A DNA stretch of 64,000 nucleotides from Moraxellaceae bacterium (GCA_031119205.1 JAVHYF010000019.1:1-64000); one strand, 5' to 3'; numbered from the stretch's first letter, positions 52,851-62,230 are shown. Made by a program: numbers and translations. Notes: generated from the sequence alone by a model not told the origin.

Positions 52851-54035
52851 TCATTCCTCTTCTGCGGGCGCCGACTCGGCAGCCCGGGACGGCCAGCCCC
52901 GCCATATGGCGATCAGACCGGCCAGCGCGAAAAACGATCCAAGCGAAAACGTGAAGCCCGCCCCCAGTGCGTCCCAGGCTGCGCCACTGGCCACTGCACC
53001 CAGGATGCCACCTGCGCCGAAGGACAGGCTGCCATAGAGCGCCTGACCCTGCGCCTGGTTGCGTTCACCGAACCAGCGGTGGACGGTGCTGACCGCGGCC
53101 GCATGATAAGCGCCAAAGGTTGCCGCGTGCATCAGCTGCGCCAGCACCATCAACACCACCGACTCCACCCACCAGCCCATGAGCAGGAAGCGCAGGATGC
53201 CGATGGCGAAGCAGCCCAGCAGGATGCCACGCGACGACCAGCGCCGCAGCAAGGGCGCGGCGAAGGTGAACACCACGATCTCGGCCAGTACCCCCAGCGT
53301 CCACAACAGGCCGACGCTGGTCTTGCTGTAACCGGCTTCGACGAGGTGGATGGAGAAGAACACGTAGAAGGCGCCGTGCGCCGCCGACATGAAGAACGAC
53401 GCAAGCAGGAAGGCCCGCACTTCGCGCTGGCGCAGCACCGCCCACAACGAACGCTCCGCATGCGCGCGCGGACCGACTGGTGCGTCCGGCACACACAGCG
53501 CGGCAAGCACGATGGTGCCTAGCAGGCCGATGCCGCACCAGGCCACCCACTCCATGCCGGCGCGCTCCAGCCACCAGCCCAGACCAGCGCTGGCCGCGAT
53601 GAAGCCCCATGACCCCCAGGCGCGGATCGGTCCGTAGCGCTCGGGCTGGCCGCGCAGATGAGCAAAAGTCAGTGCCTCGGTGAGCGGATGCTGGGCCGTC
53701 CAGAAAAAACCCATCACCGCGAGCGCCAGCGCCACCGGCCAGAAACCATCCACGAACGGCACTGCGCTGAAGCCAAGCAAGGACACCACCGCGGCCACAC
53801 GGATCACCAGCGTGCGGTGCCCGATGCGGTCCGCCAGCCAGCCCCACAGGTTGGGCGCCAGCAGCCGCATGAGTTGCAGGACCGACATCAACAACGCGAT
53901 TTCTGCTGCCGGAAATCCGCGCTGCTGCAGATACAGCGCGAAGTACGGCATGAAGACGCCGATGAAGGCGAAGTAGCAGAAGTAGTACGTCGACAGCCGG
54001 ACCACCGGCACGCCGGTGGCTGCGGTCGTCACCAC
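52851..54035 (-). CDS. MFS transporter (HcaT / nucleoside-symporter-like, MFS_1-like)
   Basis: A 394-aa inner-membrane carrier with 12 segments. It begins VPVVRLSTYYFCYFAFIGVFMPYFALYL, and the WGWLADRIGHRT loop (about 60-75) is the MFS A motif. FFWTAQHPLTEALTF and YGPIRAWGSWGFIAASAG strongly resemble HcaT/LacY-like permeases. Substrate unknown. It follows aroC by five bases on the same strand; a real link to chorismate or aromatic acids is possible but not shown. Confidence 0.85.
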   Translation of the reverse strand: MVTTAATGVPVVRLSTYYFCYFAFIGVFMPYFALYLQQRGFPAAEIALLMSVLQLMRLLAPNLWGWLADRIGHRTLVIRVAAVVSLLGFSAVPFVDGFWPVALALAVMGFFWTAQHPLTEALTFAHLRGQPERYGPIRAWGSWGFIAASAGLGWWLERAGMEWVAWCGIGLLGTIVLAALCVPDAPVGPRAHAERSLWAVLRQREVRAFLLASFFMSAAHGAFYVFFSIHLVEAGYSKTSVGLLWTLGVLAEIVVFTFAAPLLRRWSSRGILLGCFAIGILRFLLMGWWVESVVLMVLAQLMHAATFGAYHAAAVSTVHRWFGERNQAQGQALYGSLSFGAGGILGAVASGAAWDALGAGFTFSLGSFFALAGLIAIWRGWPSRAAESAPAEEE

Positions 54036-54040
54036 CGCGC

Positions 54041-55174
54041 TCAGGCTTCTGGGGAGGGGATGTCCTGGCTGCCGTCGGGCGCCAGACCGGCAATCCGCGG
54101 CACGGCGGGACGCACGTCGCCGTTCTGCGCACGCTGGCGCAAGGCATGGTCGATCAACACCAGGGCCAGCATGGCCTCGGCAATCGGCGTGGCGCGGATA
54201 CCGACGCAGGGGTCATGGCGTCCGGTGGTCATCATCGCCACCGGATTGCCATCGCGGTCGATGGAGCGACGATCCTGCGGAATCGACGAAGTCGGCTTGA
54301 TGGCGATGGACACGCGCAGGTCCTGCCCGGTGGAAATGCCACCCAGCACACCGCCTGCGTGGTTGCTGAGGAAGCCGGCCGGGGTCAGTTCGTCGCCATG
54401 CACGCTGCCACGCTGGGCCACGGTGGCGAAGCCATCGCCGATCTCGACACCTTTCACGGCATTGATGCTCATCATCGCGTAGGCGATGTCGGCGTCCAGG
54501 CGGTCATACACTGGCTCGCCCCAACCCGGCGGTACGTTGGCCGCCACCACGTCGATCTTCGCGCCGATGGAATCGCGTTCCGAGCGGATGCGGTCCATGT
54601 AGGCCTCCAGCTCCGGGACGATCTCGGCGTTCGGCGAGAAGAAGGCGTTTTCGCCCACGTGCTCCCAGTCCTTGAAGGGGATCGGCAACTCGCCTAGCTG
54701 GCTCATGAAGCCACGGATCACCACACCATGGCGCTCGTGCAGCCACTTCTTCGCGATTGCTCCCGCCGCCACGCGCACTGCGGTTTCGCGCGCCGAGGAG
54801 CGACCACCACCGCGGTAGTCACGCACGCCGTACTTGTGCTCGTAGGCGTAGTCCGCGTGGCCGGGACGGTAGGTGTTCATGATCTTGGAGTAGTCGCCGC
54901 TGCGCTGATCCTGGTTGCGGATCAGCAACGCGATCGGCGTGCCGGTGGTCTTGCCTTCGAAAACGCCCGACAGGATTTCGACCGTATCCGGCTCCTTGCG
55001 CTGGGTGACGTGGCGCGAGGTACCCGGTTTGCGGCGGTCCAGCTCGGCCTGGATGTCGGCTTCGGTCAGCGCCAGTCCCGGCGGGCAACCATCCACCACG
55101 CAGCCGATTGCCGGACCGTGGGATTCACCGAAAGACGTAACCGTGAAGAGCGTGCCGAGAGTACTGCCGGACAT
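54041..55174 (-). CDS. aroC: Chorismate synthase
   Basis: A 377-aa FMN-dependent enzyme that eliminates phosphate from EPSP to give chorismate. It starts [24 protein letters not shown]. Signature motifs present are [20 protein letters not shown] and [20 protein letters not shown], plus [17 protein letters not shown] near residue 330. The C-terminus is slightly longer than E. coli AroC (361 aa). First gene of an aroC-MFS-M48 unit, divergent from the ThDP operon. Confidence 0.97.
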   Translation of the reverse strand: MSGSTLGTLFTVTSFGESHGPAIGCVVDGCPPGLALTEADIQAELDRRKPGTSRHVTQRKEPDTVEILSGVFEGKTTGTPIALLIRNQDQRSGDYSKIMNTYRPGHADYAYEHKYGVRDYRGGGRSSARETAVRVAAGAIAKKWLHERHGVVIRGFMSQLGELPIPFKDWEHVGENAFFSPNAEIVPELEAYMDRIRSERDSIGAKIDVVAANVPPGWGEPVYDRLDADIAYAMMSINAVKGVEIGDGFATVAQRGSVHGDELTPAGFLSNHAGGVLGGISTGQDLRVSIAIKPTSSIPQDRRSIDRDGNPVAMMTTGRHDPCVGIRATPIAEAMLALVLIDHALRQRAQNGDVRPAVPRIAGLAPDGSQDIPSPEA

Positions 55175-55295
55175 GGGTGCGGAGGCGCGGATGCGCGATC
55201 TGGAAAACCGTGGATTTTAGCACGCAGCCCCGGCGCGCCCTGTCTCGCCAGAGGTGGTACGACCTGTTCACAGGCGTGACGAAGTTCCTTCGCAT

Positions 55296-55315
55296 AAATG
55301 CTTGGACAAGCATTT
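55296..55315 (+). promoter_or_regulatory. Perfect dyad in AT-rich leader of the ThDP/citrate-synthase-like operon
   Basis: AAATGCTT-GGAC-AAGCATTT is an 8-bp perfect inverted repeat with a 4-base centre, 133 bases before the ThDP gene. About 55290-55370 is noticeably AT-rich for this window. It could be an operator for a dimeric regulator; a weak terminator for a minus-strand product is less likely. The rest of 55175-55447 holds no supported gene. Confidence 0.5.
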
Positions 55316-55447
55316 TTGAGAGTAATGGTGTTTTTGTTGAACTATGTCACAAGTAATAGACGGCGAAATTCTTAAGATCTCCGGAGAGGCGCATAAACAA
55401 AGGCGTGGCGCCTAGCGCGACCACACCTGAACCCCCCGGAAAAGATC

Positions 55448-57238
55448 ATGTATCCCATGCAATCCGCATCGAACGATGCGCGCCATGGCTTGGCCCTGGC
55501 AATCAATGACGTTTCAGACCTCATCGTCCATTACCTGGCCCAGCTCGGCGTCGAATACGTGTTCGGCGTACCGGGTGGCGCAATTGAGCCGATCTACAAC
55601 GCACTGGCCCGCAGCGAACGGGTAGGCGGCCCCCGCGCAGTCGTGGCCCGCCACGAATCCGGCGCGGCCTTCATGGCGGATGGCTATGCCCGCGAGACGG
55701 GCAAGCCCGGTGTGTGCATCGCCACCTCCGGCCCCGGCGCGACCAACATGATCACCGGCGTGGCAACCGCGCAGGACAACAACGTGCCGCTGATCGCCAT
55801 CACCGGCCAGCCGCCACTGCCTTCCTTCGGCCGCCGCGCCCTGCAGGACTCCGCCTGCACCGGCATCAACGTACCGGGCATGTTTGCCCACTGCACGCAC
55901 TACAACACGCTGATTTCCCACGCGGAACAGGCCGACGCGAAGATCGTCTCGGCCCTGCTCAACGCCTGCCACAGCCGCAAGCCGAGCCACATCTCGATTC
56001 CGGTGGATGTGCAGCGCAGCCAGGTCCGGGTGACACCGCTGCACACGCTGGCCCAGCAGGCGCGCCGCCCTGCCCTGCTTGATCTCGGTGCCGCGGACAC
56101 CCTGATCACCCGGCTGCGTCGCGCCCAGCGCAAGGTGTTCTTCGTCGGTGCGGGCTGCAGCGACATCATCGGCCCGCTGATCGAGCTGGCTCATCGCGTG
56201 TCGGCCGACCTCATCAGCACGCCGGACGCCAAGGGCCTCATCAACCCGATGCATCCGCGCTACCACGGCGTGTTCGGCTTTGCCGGCCACGAGAGCGCCG
56301 TCAACCTGCTGGCGTCCGAGCCGGATCTGGTCGTGGCCTTCGGCGTCGGCATCAGTGAATGGACCAGCGCCGGCTGGAGCGAGCGCCTGCTCAACACGCG
56401 CCTGATCCACGTCGACGACCAGAGCGAACACCTGCTCGGCTCGCCGATGGCTGGTCACCACGTTTTCGCGCATATGCCCAGCCTGATGCAGCACCTGCTG
56501 GGCGCGTTCGAGCTGGAAGCCACCACCATCGCGCCGATGGTGGCGCGCATCGGCGGCAATCTGGCCCGCCCCGCCGATCCACCTGCCTCGCCGGTCGCCC
56601 CCGTGCCGCCCTCGGCGCTGATGCGCTTCCTGTCGCGCCAGTGTCCGCCACAGGCACGCGTGGTGGCCGATGCCGGCAACAGTACGGCCTGGGCGATCAA
56701 CCGCCTGGAAATCGCCGACCGCCGCGGCCTGCGCCGGAGCTCGCCGCAAGCGCAAACCACCAACGTGCGCCAGGGCAACCGCAACTGGCTGCAGGTTCTT
56801 ATGAACTTCGCGCCGATGGGCTGGGCAATCGGCGCAGCCATCGGGCTGGCCATGGCAGACCGTCGTCGCCCGGTGATCTGCCTGACCGGTGACGGCAGCT
56901 ACCTCATGAACGGCCAGGAGATCGGCGTTGCACTGGCCGAAGAGCTCAACGTCGCCTACGTGATCCTCAACGACTCCTCGCTGGGCATGGTGCGCCACGG
57001 CCAACGCCTGGCCCAGGCCGAGTCGATCGGCCACAAGCTCCCGTCCACCAACTTCGCGGCGATGGCGCGTGCCATGGGCGTACGTGCCTACAACATCGAC
57101 ACCTACGCCGAGTTGCTCGATTTCAACCTGGCCGACGCGCTCGGCCGTCCCGGCCCCTGCCTGATCGACGTGCGCATCGACCCGGAAGAAGTCCCGCCGA
57201 TCACGATGCGACTGGCAGCGCTAGGTACCGCAAAATGA
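55448..57238 (+). CDS. Acetolactate-synthase-like ThDP-dependent enzyme
   Basis: A 596-aa protein with three ThDP-enzyme domains: PYR (about 17-185), central (about 205-345) and PP (about 405-570). The cofactor-activating Glu is in VVARHESGAAFMADGYAR near residue 77. The ThDP/Mg motif is GDGSYLMNGQEIGVALA-x8-VILND near residues 479-510, so it should be catalytically competent. Best resemblance is to acetolactate synthase large subunits, but the sequence is not a normal IlvB/IlvI: it has no small subunit beside it, and two citrate-synthase-like genes follow by ATGA and GTGA overlaps. Reaction unknown; decarboxylation/ligation of a 2-oxo acid is inferred. Confidence 0.8.
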   Translation: MYPMQSASNDARHGLALAINDVSDLIVHYLAQLGVEYVFGVPGGAIEPIYNALARSERVGGPRAVVARHESGAAFMADGYARETGKPGVCIATSGPGATNMITGVATAQDNNVPLIAITGQPPLPSFGRRALQDSACTGINVPGMFAHCTHYNTLISHAEQADAKIVSALLNACHSRKPSHISIPVDVQRSQVRVTPLHTLAQQARRPALLDLGAADTLITRLRRAQRKVFFVGAGCSDIIGPLIELAHRVSADLISTPDAKGLINPMHPRYHGVFGFAGHESAVNLLASEPDLVVAFGVGISEWTSAGWSERLLNTRLIHVDDQSEHLLGSPMAGHHVFAHMPSLMQHLLGAFELEATTIAPMVARIGGNLARPADPPASPVAPVPPSALMRFLSRQCPPQARVVADAGNSTAWAINRLEIADRRGLRRSSPQAQTTNVRQGNRNWLQVLMNFAPMGWAIGAAIGLAMADRRRPVICLTGDGSYLMNGQEIGVALAEELNVAYVILNDSSLGMVRHGQRLAQAESIGHKLPSTNFAAMARAMGVRAYNIDTYAELLDFNLADALGRPGPCLIDVRIDPEEVPPITMRLAALGTAK

Positions 57239-58041
57239 ACGTCCGCCTCAGCACCCGCATCTGGCAGGAGACGGCCAGTGTCGACAGTGCCTACCAGACT
57301 GAGGTCGCCCGCTGTCACGGCTACGACGTATACGGCGAACTGCTCGGCCGCATCGAATGGCCGCAGATGCTGTTCCTGATGCTGACCGGCGAGGCGCCGA
57401 CTGCCGCCCAAGCTGCGCTGCTGGGCGACCTGATGGTGGCGATCGCCAACCCGGGCCCGCGCCATCCCGCCGTGCACGCCGCCATGGCCGGCGCCGTGGG
57501 CGGCTCGCCTGCCGCAGCCTGCCTGCAGGCCGCACTGGCTGTCGGGGCCGGACGTGCCGGGGGCGCGCGCGAGGTGTTCGAGGCTGTCACCGCCTGGCAG
57601 GCCTGCAAAGGCGACTTCACGGCGCTGCCGACCATGCTTGAGGGCATGCGCGACGACGCCCCCGACATCTGGCCGCAGCACGCTGGCTGGCCTGGCTTCG
57701 GGCCGCACGACGGTACGACCCCGTTGCCGATACGCCAATCGATTGCGCGGCTCACGTCCCACATACCCGGCGGCGCGCTCGCCTACCTCGACCGCCACGA
57801 AGGCGCGCTGAGTGCGCTGGCGGGCGAAGGACTGAATTTCTGCGGTGTCTCCGCCGCTGCGTGCTTCGATCTCGGGCTCACGGCCGCGCAGTCCGAAATG
57901 CTCCACCTGCTGCTGACCCTGCCGGGCGCCGCCGCCCATGCGCTGGAGCAGAGTACGACGCACTACAAGGCCTTCCCTTACGGCGGCGTCGAGCTCGACG
58001 ACGACCCCGATGCAGGGATGCCTGCGCAGGAGGCCGCGTGA
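57235..58041 (+). CDS. Citrate-synthase-fold protein A, catalytic histidines not conserved
   Basis: A 268-aa protein related to short citrate-synthase/citryl-CoA-lyase-like proteins. The N-terminus RIWQETASVDSAYQTEVARC and CHGYDVYGELLGRIEWPQML are typical of this group. Where the family has GPLHGGA, this one has VGAGRAGGAREVF near residues 102-114. Where it has GFGH-R/P, it has GFGPHDGTTP near residues 154-163. Both canonical His positions therefore seem replaced. The C-terminus (SEMLHLLLTLPGAAAHALEQ) matches the family's Asp/Arg region without the usual Arg. ATGA overlap with the ThDP gene. Probably pairs with protein B, encoded next. Confidence 0.7.
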   Translation: MNVRLSTRIWQETASVDSAYQTEVARCHGYDVYGELLGRIEWPQMLFLMLTGEAPTAAQAALLGDLMVAIANPGPRHPAVHAAMAGAVGGSPAAACLQAALAVGAGRAGGAREVFEAVTAWQACKGDFTALPTMLEGMRDDAPDIWPQHAGWPGFGPHDGTTPLPIRQSIARLTSHIPGGALAYLDRHEGALSALAGEGLNFCGVSAAACFDLGLTAAQSEMLHLLLTLPGAAAHALEQSTTHYKAFPYGGVELDDDPDAGMPAQEAA

Positions 58042-58877
58042 GCCCCTCCCCCGCCCGACCTCACCCCCTGGACAGTCATCGCGGTCCGCTGCGTACGCGG
58101 GTCGGCGCCGCCTTCCCGGGGACACGCGCAGTCTTCCGCGGCCAGGATCTGCACCGCGACCTGGCCGATGCGAACTGGCTCGACCTGTACGTGTACGGCC
58201 TGCTCGGTCGCCGCCTGGACCGTGCCCAGCTGGAACTGCTGAGCAGCATGTGGGCAACCACCAGCTATCCCGACACGCGCCTGTGGAACAACCGGGTTGC
58301 GGCACTGGCAGCCAGCACCCGTAGCAGCGGGACCCTCGGGCTGTCTGCCGCGCTGGCGGTGTCCGAAGCCTCGATATACGGCCGTCAGATCGACCTGCGT
58401 GCCATGGACTTCCTGCAGCGCGCCATGCGCGCCAGCCAGCAAGCCGCCAACGCACGGGAGCGTGACGAGAAGCTGCTGGAGTGCATCCGCGCCGAGCTTG
58501 CACGACGACGCAAGATTGCCGGCTTCGGTCGTCCGATCAACGGCCACGACGAGCGCATTACGCCGCTGCGCGCGCGCGCCGAAACGCTGGGCCTGCACGA
58601 TGGCCCTTTCTGCCAGCTGGTCCAGCACATCGAGCGACTGCTGCTTGCACACCGCTATCGCCTGCGCATGAACTACGCTGCGCTGACTGCCTCGCTGTGC
58701 GCAGACATGGGACTGAACGTCCGCCAGTACTACCTGTGCAGCTTCCCCGCCTTTCTGGCCGGCATGCTGCCCTGCTACCTTGAGGCCCTCGACAAGCCCG
58801 CCCACGCCGTCATGCCGCAGCGCGTCGACGACGTGCAGTACACCGGTGTAGCCCCCCGCACGTGGCTCTCAGATTAA
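58038..58877 (+). CDS. Citrate-synthase-fold protein B, catalytic histidines not conserved
   Basis: A 279-aa protein from GTG 58038, with AGGAGG well placed before it and a GTGA overlap with protein A. STRSSGTLGLSAALAVSEAS (about residues 95-114) matches the helices before the active site of citrate-synthase-like proteins. The expected GPLHGGA is SIYGRQID, and the expected GFGH is KIAGFGRPINGHDER. The ending RVDDVQYTGVAP resembles the family's C-terminal motif. Start and end fit a complete domain, so it is not a pseudogene. It is divergent from protein A, suggesting a heteromer; no reaction is assigned. Confidence 0.65.
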   Translation: MSPSPARPHPLDSHRGPLRTRVGAAFPGTRAVFRGQDLHRDLADANWLDLYVYGLLGRRLDRAQLELLSSMWATTSYPDTRLWNNRVAALAASTRSSGTLGLSAALAVSEASIYGRQIDLRAMDFLQRAMRASQQAANARERDEKLLECIRAELARRRKIAGFGRPINGHDERITPLRARAETLGLHDGPFCQLVQHIERLLLAHRYRLRMNYAALTASLCADMGLNVRQYYLCSFPAFLAGMLPCYLEALDKPAHAVMPQRVDDVQYTGVAPRTWLSD

Positions 58878-58935
58878 AGACCTGACCGGGCCCGAAGCCC
58901 GGCAAGCCCGTCTCTACCCCCGCAACCCCACCCTT

Positions 58936-58961
58936 CCGGGCGACGGACAATCGTCGCCCGG
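58936..58961 (+). terminator. Perfect inverted repeat after the citrate-synthase-like operon
   Basis: CCGGGCGACG-GACAAT-CGTCGCCCGG, a 10-bp perfect GC-rich stem, 59 bases past the stop of protein B. No T tract follows, so termination efficiency is uncertain. The rest of 58878-59082 shows no gene. Confidence 0.55.
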
Positions 58962-59082
58962 CGCGCGCCGTGCACGCCCAGTCGTGCTACCTTCACGCCG
59001 CACGCGAGTTCGCCGGACAGCCAATCCCGGCGCGGCTCTTCCCGATATTCGACGGTGCCCCAGAAGAAAACGCGGAGGTGAC

Positions 59083-61173
59083 ATGCGCAAGCACTGGAAA
59101 AGCTGGAGGCTGTCCTGGCTGATCCTGATCGGTAGCGGTGCCCAGGCTGCCGGTCTGGAAGAAGAAGACCTGTCCCAGATCTACGGTGACAAGACGACCG
59201 TCAGTGTCGCCACCGGCAGCGCCCAGCCAGTGGCACGCGCCCCGTCGGTCGCCAGCGTGTTCACCGCCGCCGACATCGAAGCGATGGGCGCGCGCGACAT
59301 CGACGACGTGCTGGCGCAGGTGCCCGGCCTGCAGATCCTGCACACCTTCGGCACCATCCCCGTGTATGCCTTCCGCGGCATCTACAGCCAGTACAACCAG
59401 CAAGTGCTGGTCCTCATCAATGGCGTGCCGATGACCAGTGCGGTCGTCGGAGATCGCGGCAACCTGTGGAGCAGCGTGCCCGTCGACAACATCGCGCGCA
59501 TCGAAGTCGTGCGCGGGCCAGGCTCGGCGCTCTACGGCGCCGAGGCGATGGCAGGCGTGATCAGCATCTTCACCAAGGACCCCGACCTCCAGCCCGGCAC
59601 CACCGTGCGTGCAGACGCTGGCAGCTTCGATACCTATAGCGGCAGCCTGCGCCAGACCGGTCGCATCGGCGGGCTCAGCGCGGCGGGTTTCCTGCGTATC
59701 GGTCGCTCGACCGGCAACGATGCCACCATCGACGCCGATGCGCAGACGGGCCTGGACGCCACTTTCGGCACGCGTGCCTCCCATGCGCCCGGCCCCATGA
59801 CGAATACGCGGCGCGAACTGGATGCTGCGATCGACCTCAAGTACAGCCAGTTCCAGTTCCGTAGCGCGTACAAAAAGCGCGGAGACCTGGGGGCAGGCTC
59901 CGGAGTCACCGATGCCCTGGACCCGACCGGACGCAACGAATCCGAGCAGCTGACCGCGGACCTCACCTGGGCCGCCCCGAAGCTCACCGACACCTTCGGC
60001 GCGACGGTACAGCTGCAGTACGCAGATCGTCACGAGTATTCGGACCTGGTGCTATTTCCTGCTGGCGCCTTCGGCGGTACGTTTCCGCAAGGCATGATCG
60101 GACGACCGGAGAAGTGGGAGCGTCGCAACGCTGTCACCGGCTCGCTCCTCTATACCGGCCTCAAGGACCACCGCACCCGCGTCGGCGCGGGCTACGTCGA
60201 CCAGGACATCTACCGCACCCGCGAAGAGAAGAACTACACCTACGTCTTCGTGCCAGGCACGGGTTATGTGCCCGTCCCCTTGGGCAGCATCCAGGACGTA
60301 TCCGACAGCGCGCCCTTCCTGCGCCCGCATGCCCGCCAGATCCAGTACGCCTACCTGCAGGACGAGTGGCAGCTGATCCGCGACCTCACCCTGACTGCCG
60401 GCGTGCGCCACGACGATTACTCGGACTTCGGCGGCACTACCAACCCGCGTCTCGCTCTGGTCTGGGATGCGGCGTACAACGTCACCACCAAATTGCTCTA
60501 CGGACGTGCTTTCCGTCCGCCATCATTCGCCGAGCTATACAACATCAACAACCCGGTGGCGCTCGGCAATCCGGACCTCAAACCCGAGACCATCGAGACC
60601 GTGGAAGCGGCGATCTCCTGGCAGATAGATCCGCGCACCCACGTCGGCTTCAACATCTTCCAGTACGACATGGAAGACATCCTGCGCTTCGTGCCCAACA
60701 GCGATCCGAGCACCGGCAACACCGCCCGGAACGCTGGTCGCCTGCGCGGCAAGGGTTTCGAACTCGAAGGCACCTGGGACCCGGCGCCACAGCTGCATCT
60801 GGCCGGCAACTATTCGTACCAGGACGCCGTCGATCCCGACACGGACCGCCCGGCAGCCAACGTCCCCCAGCATCGTTTCTATGCGCGCGCGGACTGGCAG
60901 TTCCTGCCTGGCTGGTGGCTGTCCCCGCAACTGACACATATCACCGAGCGCCCGCGTGACACCGGTGACGCACGGGCTCCGCTGGATGGCTACACCCTTG
61001 CCGACCTCGTGCTGCGCAATACCAGCCTGATCCCAGGCGGTGCGATCAATTTCGTGATCCGCAACCTTGGCGATGCCGACGCCCGCGACCCGAGTCCGTC
61101 CCCCGGCCGCATCCCGGGCGACATTCCCCTGCCTGGCCGCAGCTACTTCGTGTCCGTCACCTACGGTTTCTGA
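59083..61173 (+). CDS. TonB-dependent outer-membrane receptor
   Basis: A 696-aa receptor. ATG 59083 is set by a perfect GGAGGTGAC ribosome site and starts a signal peptide (MRKHWKSWRLSWLILIGSGAQA). The plug domain (about 45-165) has VFTAADIEAMGARDIDDVLA and RIEVVRGPGSALYGAEAMAGVI. The barrel fills the rest and ends in the aromatic GRSYFVSVTYGF. FRPPSFAELYNINNPVALGN is the FhuA/FepA-type TonB receptor motif. The ligand is unknown; there are no siderophore synthesis genes beside it. The substrate-binding protein and sensor kinase that follow suggest co-regulation. Confidence 0.92.
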   Translation: MRKHWKSWRLSWLILIGSGAQAAGLEEEDLSQIYGDKTTVSVATGSAQPVARAPSVASVFTAADIEAMGARDIDDVLAQVPGLQILHTFGTIPVYAFRGIYSQYNQQVLVLINGVPMTSAVVGDRGNLWSSVPVDNIARIEVVRGPGSALYGAEAMAGVISIFTKDPDLQPGTTVRADAGSFDTYSGSLRQTGRIGGLSAAGFLRIGRSTGNDATIDADAQTGLDATFGTRASHAPGPMTNTRRELDAAIDLKYSQFQFRSAYKKRGDLGAGSGVTDALDPTGRNESEQLTADLTWAAPKLTDTFGATVQLQYADRHEYSDLVLFPAGAFGGTFPQGMIGRPEKWERRNAVTGSLLYTGLKDHRTRVGAGYVDQDIYRTREEKNYTYVFVPGTGYVPVPLGSIQDVSDSAPFLRPHARQIQYAYLQDEWQLIRDLTLTAGVRHDDYSDFGGTTNPRLALVWDAAYNVTTKLLYGRAFRPPSFAELYNINNPVALGNPDLKPETIETVEAAISWQIDPRTHVGFNIFQYDMEDILRFVPNSDPSTGNTARNAGRLRGKGFELEGTWDPAPQLHLAGNYSYQDAVDPDTDRPAANVPQHRFYARADWQFLPGWWLSPQLTHITERPRDTGDARAPLDGYTLADLVLRNTSLIPGGAINFVIRNLGDADARDPSPSPGRIPGDIPLPGRSYFVSVTYGF

Positions 61174-61210
61174 GTGCACGCCTGCTCCGCAAACTCCACC
61201 CTGCCGACAG

Positions 61211-62230
61211 ATGCGCCGCGCTGACCTGAAGCGTGGCTGGCAAGCCAGCCTGCGCTGGCTGCTGATGGTCGTGCTGTCCCAGCCCGCTCTGGCGCTGGCG
61301 GCCCCGGCCGGCGGCGCACTGCTGGCACAGAACGACGACGCGACGCGACCCTCCCGACCGGCGAGCAGCGAGGCTGGCACCACGGTGCTGTACCCCGACA
61401 TCGGCGAGCCCTACCGCAGCATCTTTTCCCAGATCGTGGAAGGCATCCAGCAGCGCAGCCGCGGCCGCGTCTTTGCACAGAAGCTGGGCGCCAGTACGAC
61501 CTCACAGGAAGTACTCGACGAAGTCCGCCGCAACGACAGCAAGGTGCTCATCGCCCTCGGACGTAACGGCCTGCGCATGGCCGATTCACTGAACAGTGGC
61601 CTTCCGGTCGTCGCAGGTGCCGTGCTGCACACCTCGGAGAACGATGCCGCGACCGTCCAGCTACACAGTCTCGCACCGTCACCGGCCTTGCTGTTCGCCC
61701 GCCTGAAGCAGATCGCGCCCGCCACCCGCAGGGTGCTCACGGTCTTCAATGCGGCGCAGAATGGCTGGATGATGAAACTGGCCGCCGATGCTGCACGCCA
61801 GCAGGGACTGGAGCTGGTCCGCTACGAAGCCGCGGATGCCAAGGCCGCGGCGCGTACCTTCCAGGAGATATTTGCCGATGCCGAGCGCGGCCGCGACGCC
61901 GTGTGGCTGGTGCAGGACAGCATTGCCGTCGACGACACGGTCGTACTCCCTTATGTGCTGGAAGAAGGATGGAACCGTTCGATCCCGGTATTCTCCAGTT
62001 CGCTCGCCCATGTGCGGCGCGGGGCACTCTTCGCGCTCTACCCGGACAATCTCGAACTTGGCCGCCGTCTCGGCAGCGCTGCGCAGCAGGCGGTCACGGC
62101 GGCTAACGCGCGAGGCCTGCTACCGCTGCAGGACACCTTGCTGGCGGTGAACGTCCGTAGCGCCAACCACCTCGGCCTGCGCCTGAACACGAGCGAACTG
62201 GGTGTCAGCCTGGTCTTTCCGACACCCTGA
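61211..62230 (+). CDS. ABC-type periplasmic substrate-binding protein without ABC partners
   Basis: A 339-aa protein with a signal-like N-terminus (WLLMVVLSQPALALAAPAGG). It matches the ABC_sub_bind (PF04392) pattern: VLYPDIGEPYRSIFSQIVEG, NDSKVLIALGRNGLRMADSL and VVAGAVLHTSENDA in the first lobe, then SPALLFARLKQIAPATRRVLTVFNAAQNG in the hinge region. ATG 61211 has no clear ribosome site and lies 38 bases after the receptor stop, so coupling is possible. No permease or ATPase follows: the next gene is a sensor kinase. It may be a ligand-presenting sensor partner. Role inferred from context. Confidence 0.78.
   Translation: MRRADLKRGWQASLRWLLMVVLSQPALALAAPAGGALLAQNDDATRPSRPASSEAGTTVLYPDIGEPYRSIFSQIVEGIQQRSRGRVFAQKLGASTTSQEVLDEVRRNDSKVLIALGRNGLRMADSLNSGLPVVAGAVLHTSENDAATVQLHSLAPSPALLFARLKQIAPATRRVLTVFNAAQNGWMMKLAADAARQQGLELVRYEAADAKAAARTFQEIFADAERGRDAVWLVQDSIAVDDTVVLPYVLEEGWNRSIPVFSSSLAHVRRGALFALYPDNLELGRRLGSAAQQAVTAANARGLLPLQDTLLAVNVRSANHLGLRLNTSELGVSLVFPTP

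Noticed and set aside
55296-55315. Treating the dyad as a terminator
   Set aside because: The stem is AT-rich and short of GC; on the plus strand no gene lies upstream to be terminated, and aroC starts here going the other way.
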